Under the pieces are notes generated by a model that worked only from the letters and a program-made list of their open reading frames with translations, was not told the origin of the DNA and searched no databases. Below are positions 26,186-34,917 of a stretch of 64,000 nucleotides of DNA, piece after piece (the stretch's first letter is position 1; each line of letters starts with the position of its first letter). A program made the position numbers and the translations under genes. Location: NCBI RefSeq assembly GCF_021129235.1, contig NZ_JAJOMA010000007.1:235254-299253 (forward strand), given 5' to 3'. The DNA comes from Kineosporia mesophila. Its GTDB lineage: Bacteria > Actinomycetota > Actinomycetes > Actinomycetales > Kineosporiaceae.

Positions 26186-26250
26186 CCCCAACCCCGGCGT
26201 GGTGAGCCCCCAACCCCGGCGTGGCGAGCTCCCAAACCTTTGTCGTGATC
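26186..26250. repeat. 21-22-bp tandem array abutting palindrome copy B
   Basis: Two near-identical units, 26186-26206 and 26207-26228 (core CCCCAACCCCGGCGTGG), are followed by a diverged unit at 26229-26250 that runs into the start of palindrome B. A partial unit may precede at 26168-26185. The pattern CCCAA-CC-CGTG-G resembles the array in front of copy C. Confidence 0.7.
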
Positions 26251-26325
26251 ATGCAAAACCTCCCCGGAGTTCTAGAACTCTCGCGCGGACAGTTCTAGAA
26301 CTCCGGGGAGGTTTTGCATGATCAC
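26245..26325. repeat. interspersed palindrome, copy B (35-bp perfect arms, 11-nt loop)
   Basis: The arms 26245-26279 and 26291-26325 are identical in sequence to those of copy A and perfectly complementary. Only the 11-nt loop, CTCGCGCGGAC, differs. The right flank continues GAACAGAAAGAGGG, which is repeated exactly at site D (34868). It lies downstream of the Rrf2 gene and upstream of the methyltransferase. Confidence 0.9.
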
Positions 26326-26355
26326 GAACAGAAAGAGGGCGGGCGGTAGCCAGCC

Positions 26356-26387
26356 GACCAGCCGACTCACCGACCAGCCGACTCACC
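26356..26387. repeat. perfect 16-bp tandem duplication
   Basis: Two identical copies of GACCAGCCGACTCACC lie head to tail between palindrome B and the Rrf2 stop codon. No function is evident. It is another recent slippage-type duplication near a palindrome. Confidence 0.85.
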
Positions 26388-26396
26388 GGCTAGTGG

Positions 26397-26852
26397 TCAG
26401 CGGGCGAGCCAGGCGTCGGGGGCTTCGGCCATTTCCCGTACGGTGGCGGGGAGCTCACCCGTGAGCACGTCGTGCAGCGTGGTCTCGTCGAGCACCATGC
26501 GCAGGCTGTGCCGCATGGCGACCCAGACCGTGGGCAGGTGCTCGGCGACACCGGTGTAGGCGGTTTCGTGTGGACGTAACCCGCGCACCTCGGCGAGCGG
26601 CCCGTCCACCACCCGGATCACCGCCCCGATGGTGATCTGGTCGGCGGGCCGGGCCAGCGCGTAGCCCCCGTCGGCGCCCCGCTGACTGCGCACGAGGCCT
26701 GCCCGGCGCAGTTCGGAGAGGATGGCCTCGACGAACTTGCGGGGCAGATCCTGCTGGGCGATCAGCACGTCCACCTTGACGAGATCGGGTGACTTCGAGG
26801 CGAGCATCAACAGGGCTCGCACGGCGTAGTCGGTCTTGGCGGAGATCTGCAC
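26397..26852 (-). CDS. Rrf2 family transcriptional regulator (cysteine-free)
   Basis: A 151-residue winged-helix regulator with the Rrf2 opening MQISAKTDYAVRALLMLA and recognition region LPRKFVEAILSELRRAGLVRSQRGADGGYALARPA. It contains no cysteine at all, so it cannot hold the Fe-S cluster of IscR- or NsrR-type members. It therefore resembles the CymR-like branch that senses cysteine metabolism. It is encoded just after cysA on the same strand, so it probably controls the sulfate transport operon. The target is inferred. Confidence 0.85.
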   Translation of the reverse strand: MQISAKTDYAVRALLMLASKSPDLVKVDVLIAQQDLPRKFVEAILSELRRAGLVRSQRGADGGYALARPADQITIGAVIRVVDGPLAEVRGLRPHETAYTGVAEHLPTVWVAMRHSLRMVLDETTLHDVLTGELPATVREMAEAPDAWLAR

Positions 26853-26953
26853 CCGACCATTGTCCCAATAGCTGGGACTGCGCGCTGCCCGGCCTGCGCC
26901 GACACGCCCGATAGGGCGTGCGGAGTGCCGGGTGGAACGGGTTTTATGTCTTT

Positions 26954-27919
26954 TTAGGACACTGCCAGGGTCTTCGGGGCGTGCGTGGTGCGCAGCCAGA
27001 CCGAGCGGCCGGGTTCGAGGTCGAGTTCCTGCGCCTGGATCCGGGTGAGCTGCACCCAGGGCTCGCTGCCGCCCTTGCTGGTGCGCAGTTCGGCCCGCAC
27101 CTCGAAGCCGACCCGGGTCAGCCGGGTCACCGTGGCCTCGATCGCCTCCTGGCCGGGGGCGGCCAGGAGCTCGATGTCGTGCGGGCGCACCAGCTGACCG
27201 TCGAGGGTGGTGACCGGGCCGAGGAACTTCATCACGAAGTCGTTGGCCGGCCGGTCGTAGAGGTCGGCGGGGGCGCCGACCTGCTCGATCCGGCCGCCGT
27301 TGATCACCACGATCTCGTCCGAGACCTCAAGGGCCTCTTCCTGGTCGTGCGTGACGAAGATGGTGGTCACATTCATCTCGTCGTGCAGGTTGCGCAGCCA
27401 GTCGCGCAGCTCCTTGCGCACCTGGGCGTCGAGGGCGCCGAACGGCTCGTCGAGCAGCAGCACCTCCGGCTGCACGGCCAGGGCGCGGGCCAGGGCCATG
27501 CGCTGGCGCTGGCCGCCGGACAGCTGCGAGGGCAGGCGGTCGGCGAACTGCTCCAGGTGCACCAGCTCGAGCAGTTCCATCACCCGCTGACGGATCTCGG
27601 CCCTGGGCTTGCGCCGGATCTCCAGCCCGAAGGCCACGTTCTTGAACACGGTCATGTGCTTGAACGCGGCGTAGTGCTGGAACACGAAGCCCACGCTGCG
27701 CTTCTGCGGGGGCAGCCAGGTCGCCTGCACACCCTCGATCTCGACACTGCCGGTGTCGGGGAACTCCAGACCGGCGATGATGCGCAGCAGGGTGGACTTA
27801 CCGCCGCCGGAGGGGCCGAGCAGTGCGGTCAGCCGGCCGGTCGGGACTTCCAGGCTGACATTGTCGAGGGCGACGAAGTCGCCGAAACGCTTGTTGATGC
27901 CGGAAACCGAGATGCTCAC
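26954..27919 (-). CDS. cysA: sulfate/thiosulfate ABC transporter ATP-binding protein
   Basis: A 321-residue ATPase of the sulfate importer. Walker A is GPSGGGKST (35-43), the ABC signature LSGGQRQ (133-139), Walker B LLLDEP (154-159) and the switch His191. The C-terminal 90 residues form a regulatory beta domain. The start is the GTG that overlaps the cysW stop (GTGA), eight bases after GGAG. Among sulfate, molybdate and spermidine importers, the neighbouring permeases and binding protein favour sulfate. Confidence 0.93.
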   Translation of the reverse strand: MSISVSGINKRFGDFVALDNVSLEVPTGRLTALLGPSGGGKSTLLRIIAGLEFPDTGSVEIEGVQATWLPPQKRSVGFVFQHYAAFKHMTVFKNVAFGLEIRRKPRAEIRQRVMELLELVHLEQFADRLPSQLSGGQRQRMALARALAVQPEVLLLDEPFGALDAQVRKELRDWLRNLHDEMNVTTIFVTHDQEEALEVSDEIVVINGGRIEQVGAPADLYDRPANDFVMKFLGPVTTLDGQLVRPHDIELLAAPGQEAIEATVTRLTRVGFEVRAELRTSKGGSEPWVQLTRIQAQELDLEPGRSVWLRTTHAPKTLAVS

Positions 27920-28806
27920 TGGTTCTGCTCCTTCGGCCGCAGCAGGGCGATGACGACGATGAAGAGGACTGCCACGCACATCAGCAGGAAGGCCGCGGTG
28001 AAGGCGTCCTGCTCGGCCTGCGCCCCGAACTCCTGGTAGGCGTCGTTGACGAAGAGGGTCGGGGTCTGGGAGACGCCCGCCACGCTGCCGCTGACCACTC
28101 GCACAGCCCCGAACTCACCGAGCGAGCGGGCCAGGCTGAGCACCACGCCGTAGGCCAGCGCCCAGCGGATGGTCGGCAGGGTGATGCGGACGAAGCGCTG
28201 AAAACCGTTGGCCCCCAACGACTGAGCGGCCTGGTCCTGTTCGGTGCCGGCCTCTTCGAGCACCGGGATCACCTCGCGCACCACCAGCGGCAGGGCCACG
28301 ATCACCGTGGCCAGTACCAGGGCCGGGGTGGCGAAGATGATCTGGATGCCCATGCTGTTCAGCGCCGGGCCGAACCAGCCGTTCGTGCCGTAGACGAAGA
28401 TCAGCGCGATACCGACGACGATCGGGGAGATCGAGACCGGCAGGTCGATGATCGCGTTCAGCAGGCGGCGGCCCGGAAAGCGGTACCGCACGATGAGGAT
28501 CGAGATGCCGATGCCGAAAACCGTGTTGATCAGCACGCTGATCACCGCGACGAACACACCGAGCCGGGCGGCGGCCTGGAAGTCGGGATTGCGCAGCGAC
28601 TCAAGCACCGGCTCCAGGCCGTTCTCGAACGTGTGCTGCACGACCGTGCCGACGGGGAGCGCGACCAGCCCGAGCACGTAGCCGACGGCGATGATGCGCA
28701 GTACCCAGCGAACGAGGGGGCTACCCGACCGGCGCCGACCGGGCGCCACCGCGCGAGGTGCTCGGGTCGTCTTCAATGTGGTTTCTGGAGTGGCAGTTTC
28801 AGTCAC
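27916..28806 (-). CDS. cysW: sulfate ABC transporter permease CysW
   Basis: A 296-residue inner-membrane permease with six main helices. The EAA-type loop that contacts CysA is seen as [30 protein letters not shown]. The N-terminal 30 residues are basic and cytosolic. It overlaps cysT by 8 bp and cysA by 4 bp. Assignment as CysW rather than CysT follows gene order and the C-terminal half containing [13 protein letters not shown]. Confidence 0.93.
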   Translation of the reverse strand: MTETATPETTLKTTRAPRAVAPGRRRSGSPLVRWVLRIIAVGYVLGLVALPVGTVVQHTFENGLEPVLESLRNPDFQAAARLGVFVAVISVLINTVFGIGISILIVRYRFPGRRLLNAIIDLPVSISPIVVGIALIFVYGTNGWFGPALNSMGIQIIFATPALVLATVIVALPLVVREVIPVLEEAGTEQDQAAQSLGANGFQRFVRITLPTIRWALAYGVVLSLARSLGEFGAVRVVSGSVAGVSQTPTLFVNDAYQEFGAQAEQDAFTAAFLLMCVAVLFIVVIALLRPKEQNQ

Positions 28807-29644
28807 GACGAGCCGCCAGTCTCTGCAACGAGTCGAGCAGGACGAGCACGATCACGGCGACCACCAGCAGCAGGGTGGCCACGGCGGCGGCGCCGGTGGT
28901 GTCGTTCTGCTCGATCAGCTTCAGCATGTAGGCCGACGAAACCTCGGTCTTGCCGATGAGGTTCGCCGAGATCAGGATGACCGACCCGAACTCGCCCAGC
29001 GCGCGGGCGAAGGCAAGTGCGGAGCCGGCCAGCATCGCCGGGGCGATCGTGGGCAGCACGATGCGCCGGAAGATGGTGAAACCCGAGGCGCCGAGTGAGG
29101 CCGCGGCCTCCTCGACGTCACGCTCCATGTCGATCAGCACCGGCTGCACCGAGCGCACCACGAACGGGAGCGTGACGAAGAGCAGCGCCACGAAGATGCC
29201 GCGCCGGGTGCCGACCAGGTCGATGCCGAACGGGCTCTGCGGCCCGTACAGCGAGATCAGCACCAGGCCGGCCACGATCGTCGGCAGGGCGAAGGGGATG
29301 TCGATGATGACCTCGACGATCCGCTTGCCCGGGAACGAGTCCCGTACGAGTACCCAGGCCACGAGGGTGCCGAGCACTGCGTTGATGACGGTCACCAGCA
29401 CCGCGGCGCCGACGCTCAGCTTGATCGTGTCCAGGGCCTCGGAGTCGGTGACGGCCTCCCGGAACGGGCCGAAGCCGCTCTGCAGGGCCACCACCACGAT
29501 GCTCGCGATGGGCAACAGCACGATCAGGGAGAGCCAGAGCATGCCGACGCCGAGGCCGAGCCCCGAGGCGGCGCTGAGCCGCCCCGAGGAGACCGGCCGG
29601 GGGCGCCGCCGCGGCGGCGCCGGGATTTCCGGTGCGGTGGCCAT
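28799..29644 (-). CDS. cysT: sulfate ABC transporter permease CysT
   Basis: A 281-residue permease with six helices and the coupling loop EEAAASLGASGFTIFRRIVLPTI. The segment LGEFGSVILISANLIGKTEVSS is typical of CysT/CysU. It starts 6 bp after the sbp stop and forms the heterodimeric channel with CysW. Confidence 0.93.
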   Translation of the reverse strand: MATAPEIPAPPRRRPRPVSSGRLSAASGLGLGVGMLWLSLIVLLPIASIVVVALQSGFGPFREAVTDSEALDTIKLSVGAAVLVTVINAVLGTLVAWVLVRDSFPGKRIVEVIIDIPFALPTIVAGLVLISLYGPQSPFGIDLVGTRRGIFVALLFVTLPFVVRSVQPVLIDMERDVEEAAASLGASGFTIFRRIVLPTIAPAMLAGSALAFARALGEFGSVILISANLIGKTEVSSAYMLKLIEQNDTTGAAAVATLLLVVAVIVLVLLDSLQRLAARRD

Positions 29645-29650
29645 CGTCGG

Positions 29651-30691
29651 TTACTTCCGGAGCTTGGTGACGATGCCGTTGTCGCCGAAGAACTTGTCGT
29701 CGACCTCGTCCCAGCCGCCGAGGTCGGCGATGGTGGTGAGGTTCTTGACGGTCGGGAACGGGTTGGCCGGGTCGTTGGCGCCCTCGACGCCGGTGGCCGT
29801 GACCCCGTCGACGACCGGGCGGAAACCGTCCTTCGCCAGGATCGTCTGACCCTCGGTGCTGCGGATGTAGTCGAGGAACTTGCCGGTCACCTCGGGGGCG
29901 TCACTGGTGACGGCGCCCGGGTTCTCGATCAGCAGGGTGCTGTCGGGAACGATGTACTCGAGCTCCTCGCCGGCGGCGCGGGCCGCGATGGCCTCGTTCT
30001 CGTAGGAGATCAGCACGTCGCCGGTGCCCTTGAGGAAGGCGTCGGTGGCGTTGCGGCCGCTGTCGTTCCAGCTCACCACGTTGCCGATGAAGCTCTTCAG
30101 ATAGGTCTGCGCGGCCGCCGTGTCGTTGTCGGTGCCGAGGGCCTGGGCGTAGGCGCCGAGCAGGTTCCACTTCGCGGCGCCGGAGGTGCCCGGGTCGGCG
30201 GTGACGATGCCGATGCCGGGCTTGGCGATGTCGTCCCAGCCCTTGATGTTCTTCGGGTTGCCCTTGCGCACGGCGATGACCACGACGGAGCTGGAGTTGA
30301 TGCCCTCGGTGTCACCCACGCTCTTCCAGTCCTTGTCCACCTTGCCGGCGTCCACGACCTTCTTCAGGTCGGGCTCCAGCGAGAAGGCGACCAGGTCGGC
30401 GGCCTGACCGGCGACCACGGCGCGGGCCTGGGCCCCGCTGGCGCCGTAGGAGCTCTTGAACGTGACGCCGTCACCGTCGGGCGTCTTCGCGAACGCCTCA
30501 CCGAGGTCGTCGTAGGCGGACTTGATCACGGAGAAGCCGACGATGTCGATCTCCTTGGCGGAACCCCCACCGCTGCCGCCGGCGGACGAACCGGTGCTCG
30601 CGTTCGAGCCACAGGCGCTCAGCCCGAGGCTGGAGGCTGCCAGCAGGGCGAGCACGGCGGTGGTGCGGCCGCGTCCACGCAGAACGTTCAT
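29651..30691 (-). CDS. sbp: sulfate-binding lipoprotein
   Basis: A 346-residue extracellular solute-binding protein. The N-terminus is a lipoprotein signal with the lipobox LSACG, followed by a Ser/Gly linker. Sulfate-binding family features include SYGASGAQARAVVAGQAADLVAFSLEPDLK, TADPGTSGAAKWN and YENEAIAA. It is the first gene of the sbp-cysT-cysW-cysA operon. Confidence 0.94.
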   Translation of the reverse strand: MNVLRGRGRTTAVLALLAASSLGLSACGSNASTGSSAGGSGGGSAKEIDIVGFSVIKSAYDDLGEAFAKTPDGDGVTFKSSYGASGAQARAVVAGQAADLVAFSLEPDLKKVVDAGKVDKDWKSVGDTEGINSSSVVVIAVRKGNPKNIKGWDDIAKPGIGIVTADPGTSGAAKWNLLGAYAQALGTDNDTAAAQTYLKSFIGNVVSWNDSGRNATDAFLKGTGDVLISYENEAIAARAAGEELEYIVPDSTLLIENPGAVTSDAPEVTGKFLDYIRSTEGQTILAKDGFRPVVDGVTATGVEGANDPANPFPTVKNLTTIADLGGWDEVDDKFFGDNGIVTKLRK

Positions 30692-30788
30692 CTCGGGAAG
30701 ACTCCAAGTCTGTGACGGGACCAGTTCTCAAGCTTGCGTCGCACGCCGGTCCGTTCGGGCGATCCGGCGAGCGGTAACCATACATTAA

Positions 30789-30814
30789 CTCTATCGCTCC
30801 ACTAGAGAATAGAG
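30789..30814. promoter_or_regulatory. inverted repeat upstream of the sulfate operon
   Basis: CTCTAT and ATAGAG flank a 14-nt spacer about 100 bp before the sbp start, in an A+T-rich patch. On the minus strand a TTGACA (30863-30868) lies further upstream. It is a candidate operator for the Rrf2 regulator or another sulfur regulator; neither has been shown to bind here. Confidence 0.45.
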
Positions 30815-30916
30815 GAAAAGCCGGGTTTGCAGGCAGGACCCGTGTGATTTGTTCGTGAACTCTGTCAACGTGCCGTTACAAACCGGCATCCACGATGGTC
30901 AGCCCGGTGGCGGATA

Positions 30917-30954
30917 AGAAAAACGCCCCCGGACCTCGTCGGTCAGGGGGCGTT
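30917..30954 (-). terminator. rho-independent terminator of serC
   Basis: On the minus strand, a hairpin with arms AACGCCCCC and GGGGGCGTT (30946-30954 and 30922-30930) and an inner GACC/GGTC pairing is followed by a T-rich run, TTTTTCTT. It lies 16 bp after the serC stop. Confidence 0.85.
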
Positions 30955-30969
30955 CTTCACGGGAACTGC

Positions 30970-32160
<1,191 letters not shown>

Positions 32161-32754
32161 TCAGGTTACGGAGGCGAGCAGATCGGCGCCGTAGAAGGTC
32201 ATGTACGTGCCGTAGCCGAGGGTGGCCAGCGCCGTGCCGGCCCCGACCCAGGACCAGACCAGGTCGCGGTCGGCGCCGGTGGCCAGCAGGACGATTCCGG
32301 CGACGGCGACGAGCAGGGTCCACGACGCCGGCCAGAGGTCGAAGCCGCGCCGGAAGACCCAGGCCATCGGGTACCAGTGCAGCGCGACGACGAGGGCGAT
32401 CGCCGGCAGCAGGTAGTCGCTCCCGCTGAGGACCCCGGCCACGATGCCGATCCCGGCGCCCTCGAGGCCGAACACGATCCCGTAGGCGCCGCCCAGACGC
32501 CGGCCCTCGGCGGCGTCGTCCTCGGTGTCCACCGCCGGGAAGCTCCACCGGGCGCGGAACAGCTGCCCGGCCCGCCGGGTGAAGACACCGCCGGCGATCA
32601 CGGCCGCGGCGAAGAACGGCGCGGCTGCGACCGCCGGCCAGCCGATGAACGTGTCCCCCGCCCAGACGAGCGTGAACACGGTCATCAGCAGCAGGCCACC
32701 GGCGACCGAGAGAGCGACCGGGCGGGGAAGAACCTTGGCGGACGAGGTGGGCAC
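32161..32754 (-). CDS. multi-pass membrane protein of unknown function
   Basis: A 197-residue protein with about six hydrophobic helices, for example VALSVAGGLLLMTVFTLVW, AVAAAPFFAAAVIAGGVF and WTLLVAVAGIVLLATGA. A conserved-looking YGIVFGLEGAGIGIVAG and LHWYPMAWVF could be functional. I do not recognise the family. It lies between serC and citA on the same strand, 66 bp before the serC start and 30 bp after the citA stop, so it may be part of a citA-led transcript. Confidence 0.68.
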   Translation of the reverse strand: MPTSSAKVLPRPVALSVAGGLLLMTVFTLVWAGDTFIGWPAVAAAPFFAAAVIAGGVFTRRAGQLFRARWSFPAVDTEDDAAEGRRLGGAYGIVFGLEGAGIGIVAGVLSGSDYLLPAIALVVALHWYPMAWVFRRGFDLWPASWTLLVAVAGIVLLATGADRDLVWSWVGAGTALATLGYGTYMTFYGADLLASVT

Positions 32755-32784
32755 GATCCGGACGTTACCAGCGGGTTCGCACGG

Positions 32785-33876
32785 TCAGGCGGTGAACCCG
32801 TGCACCTTCTCGATGCCCCGCGGGCCCTCACCCACGTACCGGGCCGAGGGGCGCACCAGCCGGCCGGTGGCCTTCTGCTCGACGATGTGCGCCGACCATC
32901 CGGCGGTGCGGGCGCAGGTGAACATCGGCGTGAACATCCGGGCCGGAACCTCGGCGAAATCGAGGATCACGGCGGCCCAGAACTCCACGTTGGTGGCCAG
33001 CACGCGGTCCGGCCGGCGGGCCTGGAGTTCGCTCAGGGCGGCCTTTTCCAGCGCCCGCGCGGTTTCGAAGCGGGGAGCGCCGAGGCGTTCGGCGGTGGAG
33101 CGCAGCACCTGGGCGCGCGGGTCCTCGGCGCGGTACACCCGGTGTCCGAAGCCCATCAGCCGCTCGCCGCGGTCGAGCACCTGCTTGACGTAGGCCAGGG
33201 CGTCGCCGGTGCGTTCCACCCCCTCGAGCATGTGCAGCACCCGCGAGGGCGCCCCGCCGTGCAGCGGGCCCGACATCGCGCCGACCGCACCGGACAGCGC
33301 CGCCGCCACGTCCGCGCCGGTCGAGGCGATGACCCGGGCGGTGAAGGTGGAGGCGTTCAGGCCGTGCTCGGCGGCCGAGACCCAGTAGGCGTCCACGGCC
33401 TCGACGTGTCGCGGGTCGGGTTCCCCACGCCAGCGGATCATGAACCGCTCGGTGATGGTGCGTCCCTCGTCCACCATTTTCTGCGGGACCATGGCCGTGT
33501 TCTGGCCCCGGGCCGACTGCCCCACGAACGACAGCGCCATCACCGAAGCCCGCGCCAGGTCGTCCCGGGCCTGGGCCGGGTCGATGTCGAGCAGCGGCTT
33601 GAAACCCCACAGCGGCGCCAGCTGGGCCAGGGCGCTCTGCACGTCGACCCGCACGTCGCCGGTGTGCACCGGCAGGGGGAAGGGCTCGGCCGGGGGCAGG
33701 CCGGGGGTGAAGGAGTTGTCCACGAGCAGGCCCCAGACCTGGCCGAAGTCCACCCGCCCGGCGAGATCGACCAGGTCGACGCCGCGGTACCGCAGGGCGC
33801 CGCCGTCCCGGTCGGGTTCGGCAATCGCGGTCTCGAAAGCCACGACACCCTCGAGACCCGGTACGAATTCGCCCAT
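32785..33876 (-). CDS. citA: citrate synthase 2
   Basis: A 363-residue condensing enzyme of the short, CitA-type branch. Catalytic histidines appear in SGPLHGGAPSRVL and LMGFGHRVYRAEDPRA, and the C-terminal arm contains NVEFWAAVILDF with the active-site Asp region. The ATG is chosen for AAAGGAG six bases upstream. Longer in-frame extensions toward 34116 overlap the divergent pdxH start and lack a binding site. It makes citrate from oxaloacetate and acetyl-CoA in the cytosol. Confidence 0.93.
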   Translation of the reverse strand: MGEFVPGLEGVVAFETAIAEPDRDGGALRYRGVDLVDLAGRVDFGQVWGLLVDNSFTPGLPPAEPFPLPVHTGDVRVDVQSALAQLAPLWGFKPLLDIDPAQARDDLARASVMALSFVGQSARGQNTAMVPQKMVDEGRTITERFMIRWRGEPDPRHVEAVDAYWVSAAEHGLNASTFTARVIASTGADVAAALSGAVGAMSGPLHGGAPSRVLHMLEGVERTGDALAYVKQVLDRGERLMGFGHRVYRAEDPRAQVLRSTAERLGAPRFETARALEKAALSELQARRPDRVLATNVEFWAAVILDFAEVPARMFTPMFTCARTAGWSAHIVEQKATGRLVRPSARYVGEGPRGIEKVHGFTA

Positions 33877-34108
33877 CTCGAACTCCTTTGTTCTGTTGTC
33901 GTGTCCTGGTGGGGACAGTCGGCGGCAGTGGCCCGCCGGATCACGACGGGCCTGTCCGGACAGTTCAGCGCAGTCAAGGGCACAAAGGCAGGGCCTGGGA
34001 CATGAGGAAGGCCATATTCGGCGGGCGGCGATGGCTTTCTGTGTGTGCTCGGTCGCCGAGCGTTCGTTCCGGCGGCGTCCACGTCCATGACCCCTCAGAC
34101 TGTCGGCC

Positions 34109-34840
34109 ATGAGCATCGAGCACGTGGATCCGGCGTTCAGCGACCAGCGGCTGTCCTACCAGGTGCCGGGACTGGCCGAGAGCGACCTGGCCGCCAGTCC
34201 GCTGGCCCAGTTCCGGGCCTGGTACGACGAGGCGCTGGCCCACCCCGGTGTCACCGAGCCGAACGCGATGGCCGTGGCCACGGTCGACGCGGACAGTGCT
34301 CCGTCGGTACGCACGGTGCTGCTGAAGCACGCCGAGCGCCTGGGGTTCGTGTTCTTCACCAACTACGACTCCCGCAAGGCCACCGACCTGACCGCCCGCC
34401 CGGTCGCCGCGCTCGACCTGGTCTGGATGCCCCTGCACCGCCAGGTCAGTGTGCGCGGGGTGGTCGAGCGGGTCGACGAGCGGGCCACCACCGAGTACTT
34501 CCGCTCGCGGCCGTGGGGTTCGCGGATCGGCGCCTGGGCCAGCCACCAGTCGCAGCCGGTCGCCTCCCGCACCGTGATCGCCGAGCGCTGGCGGGAATAC
34601 AGCGAGCGCTGGCCCGACACCGGCAGTGCGGAAGACGTTCCGGTCCCGCCGTACTGGGGCGGTTTCCTGGTGCGCCCGGTGGAGATCGAGTTCTGGCAGG
34701 GCCAGCCCTCCCGCCTGCACGACCGGCTGGTGTTCCTGCCCGCCGGCGCCGACCCGAAGGCGATCCGGATCAGCCCCGACGCCGGCCTGCCGCCGCTGGA
34801 CGACCCGGATGCCTGGCAGGTCATCCGCCGCGAGCCCTGA
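34109..34840 (+). CDS. pdxH: pyridoxamine/pyridoxine 5'-phosphate oxidase
   Basis: A 243-residue FMN enzyme that makes pyridoxal 5'-phosphate. Family features: PNAMAVATVDADSAPSVRTVLLKH, FFTNYDSRKATDL (FMN phosphate binding), QVSVRGVVERV, YFRSRPWGSRIGAWASHQS, and C-terminal PPYWGGFLVRPVEIEFWQGQPSRLHDR. No Shine-Dalgarno is seen; CAGACT about seven bases upstream suggests a leaderless start. It is divergent from citA. Its product is the cofactor of nearby SerC. Confidence 0.95.
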   Translation: MSIEHVDPAFSDQRLSYQVPGLAESDLAASPLAQFRAWYDEALAHPGVTEPNAMAVATVDADSAPSVRTVLLKHAERLGFVFFTNYDSRKATDLTARPVAALDLVWMPLHRQVSVRGVVERVDERATTEYFRSRPWGSRIGAWASHQSQPVASRTVIAERWREYSERWPDTGSAEDVPVPPYWGGFLVRPVEIEFWQGQPSRLHDRLVFLPAGADPKAIRISPDAGLPPLDDPDAWQVIRREP

Positions 34841-34859
34841 GACCCGCACCTACTCCGCC

Positions 34860-34882
34860 GTGATCACGAACAGAAAGAGGGG
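34860..34882. repeat. collapsed (empty) site of the interspersed palindrome (site D)
   Basis: GTGATCAC is followed by GAACAGAAAGAGGG, identical to the right flank of copy B, but the palindrome interior is absent. Because TGATCA at the two ends of a full copy is also a direct repeat, deletion between them would leave exactly this sequence. It lies between convergent genes, like copies A and C. Confidence 0.7.
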
Positions 34883-34917
34883 CGCGCACTGAGGACGCGG
34901 ACGGGCTGCCTGGGTGG

